Shown here in pieces: positions 43,997-55,385 of a DNA stretch of 64,000 nucleotides. The notes under the pieces were generated by a model, which was given only the letters and a program-made list of their open reading frames with translations, had not been told where the DNA came from and did no database searches. The stretch is from Bacillus nakamurai (lineage in GTDB: Bacteria; Bacillota; Bacilli; Bacillales; Bacillaceae): positions 62,001 through 126,000 of the forward strand of contig NZ_LSAZ01000007.1 in NCBI RefSeq assembly GCF_001584325.1, given 5' to 3'. Position 1 is the first letter of the stretch, and each line of letters begins with the position of its first letter. The position numbers and the translations under genes were made by a program.

Positions 43997-46144
43997 TTAG
44001 TTATTAGTATTGCCGTTTTCGGCTGCTTTTTGAATTTTATCTTCGTTTTTCTGCTTCGTATTATCATCTTCTTGCTTCTTTTTCAGCTCGAAGTATTTGT
44101 CTAATGCTGCTCTCCCTATATCATCCGTAATTGAATACCGGGCACTGTAATCAATATAGGCCCAAGGAACGACTACGGAAATGGCCACTTCAGGATTATC
44201 GGCAGGTGCATAAGCAACAAGAGTTGTATTATAAGTACCTTCACCTGTCTCTGATTTGTCAGGTCCGTCATAGAAAGATTGGGCCGTACCTGTTTTTCCG
44301 GCAGGACTGTATTTTGCGGTTGCAAAATCAGTGGCGGCTGTTCCTTTTGTCATTACACGTCTGAACCCTGCCTGCACTTCTTTGATATCTGTAGTATTCA
44401 TATCGACCTTATTTAATACTTGAGGCTGAACAGATTCAACTACAGCCCCGATCCCTTTTTTGGCATCCGGCTGTCTGACTTCTTTCACAAGCTGAGGTTT
44501 TAAACGATAGCCTCCGTTGGCAATAGTTGATACATACTGGGCCATTTGCAGCGGTGTATACGTATCATACTGACCGATCGCAAAGTCTAACAGAAGACCG
44601 GAAATTCGTTGTGTTCCTTGATACCCGGTTGCTTCATTCGGAAGATCTATTCCCGTCTTGACTCCAAGTCCGAATTGATTGAAGTAATATCGGAATGTAT
44701 CAAATGCCTTCATATCAAGCGGAAGCGACTGGCCTTTCCTATATTCCCCTTTACCGAGAGCAATCGCTGTTTTAAACATAAAAACGTTTGATGATTCTTG
44801 GAGCGCTTTTTGAATGTCTACTGGTCCTAAATTCGTCCACGATTTTTTCGGCTTACTGCTCCCTTTGAAATACAAAGGTTCATCCTGAAAAACGGTATTT
44901 AAATTAATCGCGCCCGTTTGGAGTCCCGTTAATACAGTCGCTCCCTTAACGGCTGACCCCATCGCATAGGAGGAAGTCATTGCACCGAGGGCATAATCAT
45001 TAATCTTGTACTTTCCGTGATCATTCGTAATCTGTTTACCGGCCATTGTCAGCACTTCTCCGTTTTTCGGATTCATCATGACGACAAAAGCGCGGTCCAG
45101 CAGCTTTGTACTCGGTCTTGCTTTTGCTTCTCTTAAATTTTTCTCAATTATTTTTTCAACGGACTTCTGCAAGTCCATATCAATGGTTAAAACTAAATCC
45201 TTGCCGGCCTGTCCTTTCGTTATCACTTTGCTTCCCGTGACATTGCCGGATGAGTCGGTCAAGTTCTGCACTTTCTCTTTTTGGCCCTGCAGCAGACTCT
45301 CATATTGATACTCTAAATAGCTTTTTCCGACCCTGTCATTACGGCTGTAGCCGAGTGACAAATAATGTTCAAGCAAATTGGACGGAAGACCTTCACTAGA
45401 ACTGGACACACTGCCGAGCAGCGTGCGAATCAGGCTTTTGTAAGGATAAGACCGCTCCCAGTCAGACGTCACGTCAACCCCCGGCAATTCATCTAAATGC
45501 TCGCTGACGACGGCCATTTCTTTTGCCGACACGCCTTCATTTTTGATGTATTGCGGCGTCAGTGAATAGCCTGAGTCCATTTGCCTTTTTATCGCTAAAA
45601 TCTGCATATCTTTTGAGGTGAGCTCATTCAGCTGTTTGTCCGTGATGCGTTTAAGCTGAAGCTGGTATAAGTCATCGTCAGACAGTTTTTTGTCCTCAGC
45701 TTTTTGTTGTTCTTTGGCCGTAATCAGTTTCTTTGCCTCTTTCGGCCTCGTTAAAATCCAATAATCTTTTTTATCCCGCTCAGTCACCTTTTTGGTGCTA
45801 ACCTTAATCATACCGGACAGCTTTTTCGCGATTTTTAAACGCTGCGCCTGAGTAGTTGAGGTAGAGCGTGTATATGTAATCGCATTTAAAGCTTTATTCG
45901 TTACGATGGGATTGAGGTTTCGGTCATAGATTTTCCCTCTCGGAACCGCCGTGCTGACATCGGATTCCTCCTGTTTATTGGCGGCATTTTTATAATCATC
46001 GCCTTGGACGATCTGCTTGATGCCAAGCTCGACGATAATCCAAGTGAAAATAAGAAACGCGGCCAAAAACAAAAGATTAAGCCGTATCGGCAGTGTTTTT
46101 TTCTTTTCTTTATTTCCTGCTATTTTCTTTTTATTTCTCCTCAT
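43997..46144 (-). CDS. pbpA: Penicillin-binding protein 2A (class B transpeptidase)
   Basis: 715 residues. Short basic cytoplasmic tail, membrane segment (about 22-41), dimerisation domain, transpeptidase domain with SAVK (Ser397), SSN and KTGTA motifs. Very Lys/Gln/Asn-rich C-terminal tail. Cross-links peptidoglycan in the lateral wall, working with the Rod complex, and acts in spore outgrowth. Confidence 0.96.
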   Translation of the reverse strand: MRRNKKKIAGNKEKKKTLPIRLNLLFLAAFLIFTWIIVELGIKQIVQGDDYKNAANKQEESDVSTAVPRGKIYDRNLNPIVTNKALNAITYTRSTSTTQAQRLKIAKKLSGMIKVSTKKVTERDKKDYWILTRPKEAKKLITAKEQQKAEDKKLSDDDLYQLQLKRITDKQLNELTSKDMQILAIKRQMDSGYSLTPQYIKNEGVSAKEMAVVSEHLDELPGVDVTSDWERSYPYKSLIRTLLGSVSSSSEGLPSNLLEHYLSLGYSRNDRVGKSYLEYQYESLLQGQKEKVQNLTDSSGNVTGSKVITKGQAGKDLVLTIDMDLQKSVEKIIEKNLREAKARPSTKLLDRAFVVMMNPKNGEVLTMAGKQITNDHGKYKINDYALGAMTSSYAMGSAVKGATVLTGLQTGAINLNTVFQDEPLYFKGSSKPKKSWTNLGPVDIQKALQESSNVFMFKTAIALGKGEYRKGQSLPLDMKAFDTFRYYFNQFGLGVKTGIDLPNEATGYQGTQRISGLLLDFAIGQYDTYTPLQMAQYVSTIANGGYRLKPQLVKEVRQPDAKKGIGAVVESVQPQVLNKVDMNTTDIKEVQAGFRRVMTKGTAATDFATAKYSPAGKTGTAQSFYDGPDKSETGEGTYNTTLVAYAPADNPEVAISVVVPWAYIDYSARYSITDDIGRAALDKYFELKKKQEDDNTKQKNEDKIQKAAENGNTNN

Positions 46145-46174
46145 GACATCACCTTTTCTTATTTACAGAAAGAA

Positions 46175-46207
46175 ATGACACCCTCTATTCAGGTGCCATT
46201 TTTCATT
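46175..46207 (-). terminator. Probable yqgE terminator
   Basis: Imperfect stem ATGGCACC / GGTGTCAT with a T-rich tail on the minus strand, between yqgE and pbpA. Confidence 0.45.
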
Positions 46208-46246
46208 CTAAAGGTTTTTTCGATATTTTTCTACAGATAACCCCTT

Positions 46247-47536
46247 TTATCTTTCTCCTTTTATAAAATTCGGTTCGGCGGCCCGTTTTTGTCGGTCTTC
46301 TTCCACTGTTTCATCAGAGGTTTCTGTCTCCAGCTTGATATCTTTTATGAAGTAATAAATCAGCGGGTGGCCGGCTCCGAGCAAAACGAGCGCCGCCGGT
46401 ATCCCCACGTCTTCTTTCAGCAGCGTAACGATAAGGAGAAAGCAAAGGATCGAAACGATTCTCCCTGCATTTAAAAATAATTCTCTGAGCACAATGTATT
46501 CAATTCTCGCCTTTCTGGCCAGCCGCGCCCGGCCTATGACATCGTATGTAAGCGAGACGTATGGCACAAGCAGCACGGGATAGCCGATCGCAATAAACAC
46601 TCCGTATATGAGGAGGGTGGTGAAGCTCATGTGAAAAAGGATGAGAAACAGCGCGCCGTACAAAATCAATCCGCCGATGAGAATCGCCTTTTTTCTCGCT
46701 CTTTTTTTAATGAGCCTTGAAGCGAAATAGTAAGCAAAAAAAGCAACGGCGGAGTTGACGAGTCCAAAGGTTCCGAGCGCAAGCTCACTGTTCGTGGCTA
46801 TAAATACAAATACGCTGATCAAAAAGACAAAGATCCCTTCTCTCAAGCCCTGAAAAAAATGCGCATTGGTAATCCGCCGCCAATTCATATTCGTATGACG
46901 CTCATCAAAAACCTTTCTCAGCATAAAACGCCCTTTTGATTCTCTGCGCTTCAGAAAAAAACTCATCACGACGGCAAGAGCAAATAAACCGAGAGACAGG
47001 CTGAAAATGATCGTATAACCTGTATTATTTGTAAGCCTTGAGATGACAAATCCGGCTACAATCGGACCGATCATACCCGCCGTTGAAGACAAGATGCCTA
47101 AAAACCCGTTGAAAAAATCTCTCGTTTCAGGCTCTGTAATTTCAAAGGTCAGCACGTTAAAGGCCAGCCAATAAAAGCCATAGCCCACTCCAAGCACTGC
47201 ACCTATCAATACAAGACGTGAAGCAGCGGTCTCCCCGGCAAGCAGTACACTTAAATAAAAGGCGGCCAAAAAAATAACGCCGAATCTGAGGATAAACACC
47301 CTGTCTATTTTTTTTGCCAGCCGCCCGGCCAAAAGAAAGGTTAACGGCTGCATCGTCACGATCGATAAATTGTATATGGCTAAATCAATAAATTTTCCTG
47401 ACTGCTTCCACAAATACACGTTGACAAATGTATTTGACAGCGCGATGCCCAGTGAGTAAAGGCCGCCAATCGTCAATAAAAGCAGCAGCCCTTTATTTAT
47501 TTCGATGTCGCCAATTACTTTTTTTAATTTGCTCAT
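46247..47536 (-). CDS. yqgE: Major facilitator superfamily transporter
   Basis: 429 residues, twelve membrane segments, MFS fold with the short loop GRLAKKIDR between helices 2 and 3. Substrate unknown. ATG at 47536 is 6 bases after GGGGAG (another ATG at 47539). Upstream of pbpA. Confidence 0.88.
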   Translation of the reverse strand: MSKLKKVIGDIEINKGLLLLLTIGGLYSLGIALSNTFVNVYLWKQSGKFIDLAIYNLSIVTMQPLTFLLAGRLAKKIDRVFILRFGVIFLAAFYLSVLLAGETAASRLVLIGAVLGVGYGFYWLAFNVLTFEITEPETRDFFNGFLGILSSTAGMIGPIVAGFVISRLTNNTGYTIIFSLSLGLFALAVVMSFFLKRRESKGRFMLRKVFDERHTNMNWRRITNAHFFQGLREGIFVFLISVFVFIATNSELALGTFGLVNSAVAFFAYYFASRLIKKRARKKAILIGGLILYGALFLILFHMSFTTLLIYGVFIAIGYPVLLVPYVSLTYDVIGRARLARKARIEYIVLRELFLNAGRIVSILCFLLIVTLLKEDVGIPAALVLLGAGHPLIYYFIKDIKLETETSDETVEEDRQKRAAEPNFIKGER

Positions 47537-47608
47537 CATTGACTCCCCTTTACTACACATTAGTTTGTCTCACTCAAACCGAGATATGTAAAAGGAATAA
47601 AAGTCAAT

Positions 47609-47643
47609 AAAAAAACAAGGCCTCCTTTAGGAGACCTTGTGAT
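47609..47643 (-). terminator. sodA terminator
   Basis: CAAGGTCTCCT / AGGAGGCCTTG stem, then a run of T on the minus strand. Confidence 0.9.
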
Positions 47644-47651
47644 GATTGCAA

Positions 47652-48257
47652 TTATTTTGCTTCGCTGTAAAGGCGGGAAACTTCATCCCAATTTACAACA
47701 TTCCAGAAAGCTGAAATGTAGTCAGGACGGCGGTTTTGGTAGTTCAGGTAGTAAGCATGCTCCCAAACATCAAGACCGAGAATAGGCGTTTTGCCTTCTG
47801 AAAGCGGTGAATCTTGGTTTGGCGTGCTTGTGATTTCAAGTTTTCCATTGTTTACAACAAGCCAAGCCCAGCCTGAGCCGAAACGGCCTGTTGCTGCTGC
47901 CGCGAATTTTTCTTTGAATGCATCAAAGCTTCCGAATACGCTTTTAATCTCTTCAGCAAGCTCTCCTGTCGGTTCGCCTCCGCCGTTTGGAGATAAAAGA
48001 GTCCAGAATAAAGAGTGGTTTGCATGTCCGCCGCCATTGTTGCGGACTGCTGCGCGGATGTCTTCCGGCACTGCGTTTAAATCAGCGACAAGCTCGTCTA
48101 CAGATTTCTCTGCAAGCGCTGATCCTTCGATCGCTTTGTTTAAGTTCGTTACGTATGTGTTATGGTGCTTCGTATGGTGAATCGTCATTGTTTCCTTGTC
48201 GATATGCGGTTCTAAAGCATCATAAGCATAAGGCAGTTCTGGAAGTTTGTAAGCCAT
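47652..48257 (-). CDS. sodA: Manganese superoxide dismutase
   Basis: 201 residues. Metal ligands His27 (TIHHTKHH), His in [10 protein letters not shown], and Asp and His in [17 protein letters not shown] and GSGWAWLV segments are typical of the Mn form. Removes superoxide in vegetative cells and spores. Strong AGGAGG and own promoter. Confidence 0.97.
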   Translation of the reverse strand: MAYKLPELPYAYDALEPHIDKETMTIHHTKHHNTYVTNLNKAIEGSALAEKSVDELVADLNAVPEDIRAAVRNNGGGHANHSLFWTLLSPNGGGEPTGELAEEIKSVFGSFDAFKEKFAAAATGRFGSGWAWLVVNNGKLEITSTPNQDSPLSEGKTPILGLDVWEHAYYLNYQNRRPDYISAFWNVVNWDEVSRLYSEAK

Positions 48258-48319
48258 AATTTTTTCCTCCTTTAAATATATGTACTGAAATGCCGCTTTT
48301 AGCGAACTTTTCTAAATTC

Positions 48320-48348
48320 AATGTAACAAAAGAAAGCATGGTAATCAA
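48320..48348 (-). promoter_or_regulatory. SigA promoter of sodA
   Basis: Minus strand TTGATT (48343-48348), 17-base spacer, TACATT (48320-48325), about 63 bases before the start codon. Confidence 0.6.
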
Positions 48349-48432
48349 TGAAAAAGCTCACAATTCGGCGATTCCAGCAGACATAATACACTTTATCCGA
48401 TAACGCCTGCCGTTAAACCTTCCTTAAGCCGT

Positions 48433-48915
48433 TTACAGAACCGTCCATAAAAAATACCCGATCATAAAAAGCTGGATGACGCTCTTTGCGACAACACTCG
48501 TTAAAAATCCGATTAATGACCCTAATCCGACTTTAACCGCTGATTTCATATCCTTTTGATGAACAAAAATCTCAGCACAGACAGCTCCGATAAACGGGCC
48601 TAAAATAATTCCGGCAACGGGAATGACAAAGGGACCGATCAATAAGCCGATCGTGCTTCCCCAAATGGCAGCCCTGCTTCCTCCGTACCTTTTGACGCCA
48701 AGTAAATTTGACACATAGTCAGCGGCGAATAAAACCGCAGCAAAGACCGCCTCGACGAGCCAAAACAGATAGGAATAAGGACTGAATGAAAACAAAAATC
48801 CATAAAGGATAAATCCGGCCACAATAAAGATGACGCTCGGAATCGCCGGATATACAAGGCCGATAAAAGCGACGGCAAAAACAACGGCGATAATCAGCCA
48901 ATATAAAATACTCAT
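48433..48915 (-). CDS. yqgC: DUF456 membrane protein
   Basis: 160 residues, four or five membrane segments with glycine-rich loops ([12 protein letters not shown]), the DUF456 pattern. Function unknown. Upstream of sodA; GAGGAGGG before the ATG. Confidence 0.9.
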   Translation of the reverse strand: MSILYWLIIAVVFAVAFIGLVYPAIPSVIFIVAGFILYGFLFSFSPYSYLFWLVEAVFAAVLFAADYVSNLLGVKRYGGSRAAIWGSTIGLLIGPFVIPVAGIILGPFIGAVCAEIFVHQKDMKSAVKVGLGSLIGFLTSVVAKSVIQLFMIGYFLWTVL

Positions 48916-49072
48916 TTTTTAAAAACCCTCCTCTGATTGCGGGCGGATCACCGCTTCCGCTTTTTTCTTATTATGTATGATTCCTTATCCTGCTTTAAAT
49001 ACTCTCACTTGTGTTCATCCCCGGTGAACGATACAATAAGCAACATATACCAGTTTAGGCTAGGAAGTGAAG

Positions 49073-49837
49073 ATGTTGAACATATTTACGGCTTTATTCA
49101 AAAGTACATACTCTCCGAGAGATATTGCAAAAACACGGTTTCAAGGGATAGGGAAAGCGATCCTTTACGTATTTTTGCTGTCTCTCCTTTTTACGCTCCC
49201 GAGCGCTTACTACCTTTGCTCCGGCACCGTGAACTCAATGAACGGTTTCAAAACCGTGTTAGAGAAAGATTTCCCTGATTTCACGATTTCAAACGGAGAA
49301 TTAAAAACCAAAGCGGCAGCACCAAAGGAATCTGAAGCTAACGGATTTGTCATGGTGTTTGACCCTACAGATGCCTATGGCACTAAACAAATAGAAGCTA
49401 AGCAAAACGCGATAGGCATTCTGAAAAATAAAATGGTGCTTGCGATAGACGGACAGGCAACAGAAATGAATTATTCATTAATGCCGGCGGATCTGACAAA
49501 AAAAGAGATCATGTCAGCCTTAAACCAGAATAAAACAATGATTGTCACCGTTCTTTCCATATTGCTATACATCATTACATCCGCCGGAAAATTTATTGAA
49601 GTATCATTCCTTGCCGTAATCGGCCTATTTCTGAAAAACGCCCAAAGAAAAACACTGAACTATCAGCAGCTTTGGAAGCTATCGGCATATTCAATTACGC
49701 TCTCCACCATATTTTTCACCATTATGCGGGCGTTGGTTATTACGGTGCCGAGTGAATTTATAGTAAATTGGTTTGTAAACTTTATCATCCTGTTTCTCGT
49801 CTTAAAAGAGATACCGTCAAAAAAAACATCTGATTAA
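49073..49837 (+). CDS. yqgB: DUF1189 membrane protein
   Basis: 254 residues, DUF1189. Membrane segments at about 26-45 and three near the C-terminus, with an extracellular domain between (about 50-150). ATG at 49073 is chosen, 6 bases after AGGAAG; the GTG at 49067 touches that site. Function unknown. In 168 yqgA follows; here it does not. Confidence 0.9.
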   Translation: MLNIFTALFKSTYSPRDIAKTRFQGIGKAILYVFLLSLLFTLPSAYYLCSGTVNSMNGFKTVLEKDFPDFTISNGELKTKAAAPKESEANGFVMVFDPTDAYGTKQIEAKQNAIGILKNKMVLAIDGQATEMNYSLMPADLTKKEIMSALNQNKTMIVTVLSILLYIITSAGKFIEVSFLAVIGLFLKNAQRKTLNYQQLWKLSAYSITLSTIFFTIMRALVITVPSEFIVNWFVNFIILFLVLKEIPSKKTSD

Positions 49838-49841
49838 ACGG

Positions 49842-49866
49842 AGACTGCCTAGGCAGTCTTATTTTG
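49842..49866 (+). terminator. yqgB terminator
   Basis: Perfect palindrome GACTGCCTAGGCAGTC followed by TTATTTT. Confidence 0.8.
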
Positions 49867-49925
49867 TCATGAACAAAATGGGACAAGCATACAATGAAGT
49901 AAAACGTATGCGGGAGGCGGATGAT

Positions 49926-50228
49926 ATGAAGCGGTTTACCTTTGTTTTCGGCAGTTTATTTGTGATGTTTATTATATTTTACGATCTCAAAATCGGGACC
50001 ATCCCCTCTCAAGACCGGCCTGTATACGCAGCGGCCGCACAGCCGTCAATACAGGACCCGGCATACAAAACGGTCACTGTCAAAAAAGGGGATACGGTCA
50101 TGTCGATAGTCGGCGCAAACAAAATGCCTGACGATATCGTAAAAGATTTCGAAGCGCTGAATCCGAATGTAAAAGCAAATGCCATTCAAGCCGGTGCGGC
50201 TTATAAATTCCCTGTCTACCGTAATTAA
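49926..50228 (+). CDS. yqfZ: YqfZ, membrane-anchored LysM protein
   Basis: 100 residues. N-terminal signal or anchor segment (about 4-22) and a C-terminal LysM domain (about 53-98, KTVTVKKGDTVMSIVG...YKFPVY) for peptidoglycan binding. ATG at 49926 has GGGAGGCGG upstream. In B. subtilis a sporulation gene of the mother cell, as far as I recall. Confidence 0.87.
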   Translation: MKRFTFVFGSLFVMFIIFYDLKIGTIPSQDRPVYAAAAQPSIQDPAYKTVTVKKGDTVMSIVGANKMPDDIVKDFEALNPNVKANAIQAGAAYKFPVYRN

Positions 50229-50239
50229 ACGTTAATTTC

Positions 50240-50269
50240 TTGTCAGTTCGGCAAATACACTGTTACAAT
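50240..50269 (+). promoter_or_regulatory. SigA promoter of ispG
   Basis: TTGTCA (50240-50245), 18-base spacer, TACAAT (50264-50269), about 80 bases before ispG. Confidence 0.7.
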
Positions 50270-50350
50270 ATAACATGTAAATAGAAGTTGCCTGAAAACG
50301 TATGAGGACTGGCTTACAAGCGGTAACTACAATTAAGGAGCGATTGACAA

Positions 50351-51478
50351 GTGAGTGAAATCACCCATCGTACAAAAACGCGTCCCGTTAAAGTGGGACC
50401 TTTAACAATAGGCGGAAATAATGAAGTTGTCATCCAGAGCATGACGACAACAAAAACACACGACGTAGAAGCAACAGTGGCGGAAATCAACCGTTTAGCG
50501 GAAGCCGGCTGCCAAATCGTGCGGGTAGCATGCCCGGACGAACGCGCTGCTAACGCCATTGCGGATATTAAAAAACAAATTTCCATTCCCCTCGTTGTGG
50601 ACATTCATTTTGATTACAAGCTTGCATTAAAAGCCATTGAGGGCGGCGCTGACAAAATCAGAATCAATCCGGGAAACATCGGCCGCCGCGAAAAAGTGGA
50701 AGCCGTCGTAAAAGCGGCAAAAGAGAAAGGAATTCCGATTCGGATCGGGGTTAACGCAGGCTCTTTAGAAAAACGGATTTTAGAAAAATACGGCTATCCG
50801 ACTGCGGACGGAATGGTTGAAAGTGCACTACACCATATTAAAATTTTGGAAGACCTCGACTTTCATGACATCATCGTCAGTATGAAAGCATCTGACGTCA
50901 ACCTTGCAATTGAAGCGTATGAAAAAGCGGCAAAGGCTTTTGATTACCCGCTTCACCTCGGGATCACAGAATCAGGCACGCTGTTTGCCGGAACGGTAAA
51001 AAGCGCGGCCGGACTGGGCGCTATTTTAAGCAAAGGAATCGGAAATACAATGCGTATCTCCTTAAGCGCCGACCCGGTTGAAGAAGTGAAAGTAGCCAGA
51101 GAGCTGTTAAAATCATTCGGGCTTGCTTCAAACGCTGCCACGCTTATTTCGTGCCCGACATGCGGACGGATTGAAATTGATCTGATCAGCATCGCAAACG
51201 AAGTGGAAGAATACATCTCGAAGGTAAAAGCGCCGATCAAAGTAGCTGTTCTCGGATGCGCCGTAAACGGTCCCGGAGAAGCCAGAGAAGCAGACATCGG
51301 CATTGCCGGCGCACGCGGCGAAGGACTTCTTTTCCGCAAAGGCGAAATCGTCCGCAAAGTTCCTGAGGAAACAATGGTCGAAGAACTGAAAAAAGAAATT
51401 GACAAGCTTGCTGAAGAGCACTACGCAAAGCTTGAAGCTGAAAAAGCAAAATTACAGCAGGAAACACAAAAAGCTTGA
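50351..51478 (+). CDS. ispG: 4-hydroxy-3-methylbut-2-enyl-diphosphate synthase
   Basis: 375 residues. TIM barrel plus Fe-S domain with ligands in [11 protein letters not shown] and [20 protein letters not shown]. Penultimate step of the MEP isoprenoid pathway, handing HMBPP to IspH (also in this window). GTG start at 50351 after AAGGAG. Confidence 0.97.
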   Translation: MSEITHRTKTRPVKVGPLTIGGNNEVVIQSMTTTKTHDVEATVAEINRLAEAGCQIVRVACPDERAANAIADIKKQISIPLVVDIHFDYKLALKAIEGGADKIRINPGNIGRREKVEAVVKAAKEKGIPIRIGVNAGSLEKRILEKYGYPTADGMVESALHHIKILEDLDFHDIIVSMKASDVNLAIEAYEKAAKAFDYPLHLGITESGTLFAGTVKSAAGLGAILSKGIGNTMRISLSADPVEEVKVARELLKSFGLASNAATLISCPTCGRIEIDLISIANEVEEYISKVKAPIKVAVLGCAVNGPGEAREADIGIAGARGEGLLFRKGEIVRKVPEETMVEELKKEIDKLAEEHYAKLEAEKAKLQQETQKA

Positions 51479-51501
51479 CGGATATCCGTCAAGCTTTTTT
51501 G
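51468..51501. terminator. Bidirectional terminator containing the ispG stop codon
   Basis: AAAAGCTTGACGGAT / ATCCGTCAAGCTTTT, a perfect palindrome with A and T runs. The ispG TGA (51476-51478) lies inside the left arm. Confidence 0.92.
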
Positions 51502-51503
51502 TT

Positions 51504-51881
51504 TTAGAAAAACGGTGTGATAAAGATGCCGAGCACCAGGGAAACAATACCGATTCCCATCGCCCAGCCGCCTAAAGCGCCTGCGCCTCTTCTTCTGGCG
51601 ATATAGCCGACAATAATGCCGCATGCTCCTAATAAAACAGGAAGCACAAACAGTGAGATGATCGAAAGGGCCAATGCTGCGTACCCTATCCCACGGCCTT
51701 CATTAACATTTGTGTCGTCGCGGTCATCATCACGGTCGCTGATTCGGTCAGAAGCACGGTAAGGCTCTGCGATTTCAGCAGCTGTTTCCTCTGAATAAAC
51801 ATCACGCGTTATATCTGTTCCTTCAGAACCATGATCCACATAATAGTTATTGCCTTCGCGTTTTTCGTAATCGTATGCCAC
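51504..51881 (-). CDS. yqfX: YqfX, DUF4190-like membrane protein
   Basis: 125 residues. Charged N-terminal half (Asp/Arg-rich, SDRDDDRDDTNV), then two membrane segments rich in Gly (about 68-90 and 103-124). GTG at 51881 is 8 bases after GGGGGA. Function unknown. Confidence 0.87.
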   Translation of the reverse strand: MAYDYEKREGNNYYVDHGSEGTDITRDVYSEETAAEIAEPYRASDRISDRDDDRDDTNVNEGRGIGYAALALSIISLFVLPVLLGACGIIVGYIARRRGAGALGGWAMGIGIVSLVLGIFITPFF

Positions 51882-52019
51882 CTTCAATTCCCCCTTCTCT
51901 TTTATTAAAGGAGCTTTTTTAGTTTTCACCTTTTTTCCGGAATCATGTTTGCTAAACTTTTCTGTTATTGTTAATTGTTTATGTTACACTTGAAGGGATG
52001 AAAATATAGGAGTGTGGAC

Positions 52020-52601
52020 ATGTTACGTTTAGGTATAGATATTGACGGCACGATCACGGCACAGGATACATTTGTCCCTTATTTAAACCGCTCATTTCAC
52101 CTTTCCATTACTTTGGATGATATGACTGATTATGATTTGACTAAGCTGCTGAATATAACGGCAGAGGAATTTTGGGAATGGATGAATGTACATGAAGCAG
52201 CCATTTATAAAGAAGCAAAACCTGCAGATTTCGCCAAACAAGCGCTGGACGGGCTGAAAGAAGAGCACCGTCTCATATATATTACAGCAAGACGCGATCA
52301 CTTGGCGGATGTGACGTTAGACTGGTTCACAAGCCGAGACATTCACTATGACCATGTCGAGCTTGTCGGCGGACATCATAAAGTGGAAGCTGTCAAAAAG
52401 CATGGCATTGATTTGTTTTTTGAAGATCACCACGGCAACGCGACGATGATCGCAAAAGAAGCCGGCATTCCGGTTATTCTGTTCGACTCCCCTTACAATC
52501 AGCTCCCCACCGATTCAAATATTATCAGGGTTAACGATTGGCTCGAAGCCGTTTCATGGATAAACCAAAACAAACACAGCCTTCAGCGGGTAAAAAGCTG
52601 A
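52020..52601 (+). CDS. yqfW: NT5C-like HAD phosphatase (nucleotidase)
   Basis: 193 residues, HAD superfamily. Nucleophile motif DIDGTIT near the N-terminus, ITARRD for motif II, and FEDHHGNA near the metal site. Related to 5'-deoxyribonucleotidases. ATG at 52020 with AGGAG upstream. Substrate not certain. Confidence 0.9.
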   Translation: MLRLGIDIDGTITAQDTFVPYLNRSFHLSITLDDMTDYDLTKLLNITAEEFWEWMNVHEAAIYKEAKPADFAKQALDGLKEEHRLIYITARRDHLADVTLDWFTSRDIHYDHVELVGGHHKVEAVKKHGIDLFFEDHHGNATMIAKEAGIPVILFDSPYNQLPTDSNIIRVNDWLEAVSWINQNKHSLQRVKS

Positions 52602-52632
52602 GAAACGGAGCCTCTGTATGTTTCTGCTTAAA

Positions 52633-52666
52633 TAAAAAAACCTCCTGGCGGGCAGGAGGTTTTTTC
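52633..52666. terminator. Bidirectional terminator yqfW / zur
   Basis: AAAACCTCCTG / CAGGAGGTTTT stem between convergent genes. Confidence 0.92.
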
Positions 52667-53077
52667 TTATCGGCACGCAGGACATGTCCCGTAAATTTCA
52701 AATTTATGGCCGGTGATCTCATATCCTTCCAAATCATCGTGAAGCTTATCCATCGGACAGGACTCAATTTCCTTCGTTTTCCCGCAGGTTAAACAGATAA
52801 AATGGTGATGATGATGGGTGTAAGAGCATGTAAAACGAAACAGTTTTTCTCCGGAAAGTTCTGTCGTTTCCAAAATGCCGAGCTCCTCATATAAAGAAAG
52901 ATTTCTGTATATGGTATCAAAGCTTAACCCCGGATAGTCATCATTTAATGCGGCAAGCACGTTTTTTGCGGTCAAATATTTATCAGAATCGGCAAAAAGC
53001 TGAAGCATGTCTTCACGCTTGCTCGTATATTTATATCCTTTTTCCTTCAGCAGGTTCAACGCTTCTTGTACGTTCAT
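52667..53077 (-). CDS. zur: Zinc uptake regulator Zur (Fur family)
   Basis: 136 residues, a little shorter than I recall for strain 168 (145). N-terminal winged helix, then the [13 protein letters not shown] metal region and C-terminal CPACR. The two CXXC pairs hold the structural zinc. Represses zinc uptake and zinc-sparing ribosomal protein genes (rpmGC and others) when zinc is sufficient. Confidence 0.95.
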   Translation of the reverse strand: MNVQEALNLLKEKGYKYTSKREDMLQLFADSDKYLTAKNVLAALNDDYPGLSFDTIYRNLSLYEELGILETTELSGEKLFRFTCSYTHHHHHFICLTCGKTKEIESCPMDKLHDDLEGYEITGHKFEIYGTCPACR

Positions 53078-53110
53078 GAGGACCTCCCCTTTACTTCACA
53101 TATCGCTCCA

Positions 53111-53151
53111 AAAAGAAAATGGCAGCTGGAAGATCAGCAGGCCATTTTCTT
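53111..53151 (-). terminator. yqfU terminator
   Basis: AGAAAATGGCCTGCTGA / CAGCTGCCATTTTCT stem followed by TTTTT on the minus strand. Confidence 0.85.
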
Positions 53152-53199
53152 ATGATGTATAAAATTATACCTATAAAATTAATAAAAGTAAATGAAAGC

Positions 53200-54108
<909 letters not shown>

Positions 54109-54199
54109 TTAAATAGTATATATCTCTATTTTACCATTAAAAACTGTAACATTTTAATGATTTGCTCAATACATTATGTCTAAAGAGGTGAAATTGTCG

Positions 54200-54454
54200 A
54201 TGATTTTAATTCAAAGAATTATTTTGCAGCGGCTCAATCAGGTCACTGCAGACGATTTGCTGAAGTATTCTAAGCAATACGGCATCAGTCTCACAAGAAA
54301 CCAAGCTTCAGAAGTAGCGGAACTGATGCACGGTAAAAACATTAATATTTTTGATGAGCAGGAACGCTTACGGCTGCTGAAAAAAGTGGAAACGATAACC
54401 TCTAAAGAAACAGCCCGGAAAGTTGACGAACTTTTCAATCAATTCTCAGGTTAA
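54200..54454 (+). CDS. yqfT: DUF2624 protein YqfT
   Basis: 84 residues, all helical, soluble, DUF2624. ATG at 54200 is 9 bases after GAGGTG; a TTG at 54194 would be too close. Function unknown. Confidence 0.87.
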   Translation: MILIQRIILQRLNQVTADDLLKYSKQYGISLTRNQASEVAELMHGKNINIFDEQERLRLLKKVETITSKETARKVDELFNQFSG

Positions 54455-54484
54455 AAAAGGAGGGACGGTTGTCCCTCCTTTTTA
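54453..54484. terminator. Bidirectional terminator yqfT / nfo
   Basis: AAAAAGGAGGGAC / GTCCCTCCTTTTT perfect stem with a four-base loop. Confidence 0.93.
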
Positions 54485-55375
54485 TTGAGCTAAAATTTTT
54501 TCGAGCAGTTCCTCGTCGAACTGCTTTTCTTTCAGCATTTGAATTTCAAAACGGTATGGAGGTTTTTTGTTTTTCTTATCCTCACCTACATACGGCGTTT
54601 CAAGGATTTTCGGAATGTCAGCCAGCTGCTCATGATGAACGATATATTGAAGAGCGTCAAAACCGATTTCTCCAAAGCCGATATTTTCATGCCGGTCTTT
54701 TTTCGCCCCTCTGACATTTTTACTGTCATTGACATGAAGCACTTTAATTCTGTCGATGCCGACGATTTTATCGAATTCATTCAGGACACCGTCAAAATCA
54801 TTGGCAACGTCATACCCTGCATCATGCGTGTGGCATGTGTCAAAACAAACGGAAAGATGCTCATTGTGCGTGACGCCTTCGATAATCAGCGCAAGCTCTT
54901 CAAAGCTTCTGCCGCATTCAGACCCTTTGCCTGCCATTGTTTCCAGCGCAATTTGAACATTTTGATTCGGGTCAATGACTTCGTTTAAACCTTCGATGAT
55001 TTTTTTTATGCCCGTTTCTGCTCCGGCTCCGACATGGGCGCCCGGATGAAGTACGATCTGCTTTGCGCCGATCGCTGCTGTTCTTTCAATTTCAGAACGG
55101 AGAAAATCAACCCCCAGCTCAAATGTTGCCGGGTTCGTCGTGTTTCCGATATTAATGATATAAGGCGCATGCACGACAATTTCATCGATGCCGTTTTCCT
55201 TCATATGGGCGCGGCCCGCCTCGATATTAAGGTCTTCTATTTTTTTACGCCGCGTATTTTGGGGTGCGCCCGTATAAATCATAAACGTATTCGCCCCGTA
55301 TGAGACGGCTTCCTTACTTGCAGCAAGGAGCATATGTTTTCCGCTCATCGAGACGTGCGAACCTATTTTCAGCAA
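54482..55375 (-). CDS. nfo: Type IV apurinic/apyrimidinic endonuclease (Nfo)
   Basis: 297 residues, AP endonuclease family 2 TIM barrel. Zn ligands in [37 protein letters not shown] and HENIG regions are all present. Repairs abasic sites, including in spores. Start TTG at 55375 gives the family N-terminus [12 protein letters not shown]; a 23-codon upstream extension from ATG 55444 overlaps cshB and is not supported. 10 bases after cshB. Confidence 0.94.
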   Translation of the reverse strand: MLKIGSHVSMSGKHMLLAASKEAVSYGANTFMIYTGAPQNTRRKKIEDLNIEAGRAHMKENGIDEIVVHAPYIINIGNTTNPATFELGVDFLRSEIERTAAIGAKQIVLHPGAHVGAGAETGIKKIIEGLNEVIDPNQNVQIALETMAGKGSECGRSFEELALIIEGVTHNEHLSVCFDTCHTHDAGYDVANDFDGVLNEFDKIVGIDRIKVLHVNDSKNVRGAKKDRHENIGFGEIGFDALQYIVHHEQLADIPKILETPYVGEDKKNKKPPYRFEIQMLKEKQFDEELLEKILAQ

Positions 55376-55385
55376 CCCGATTCCC

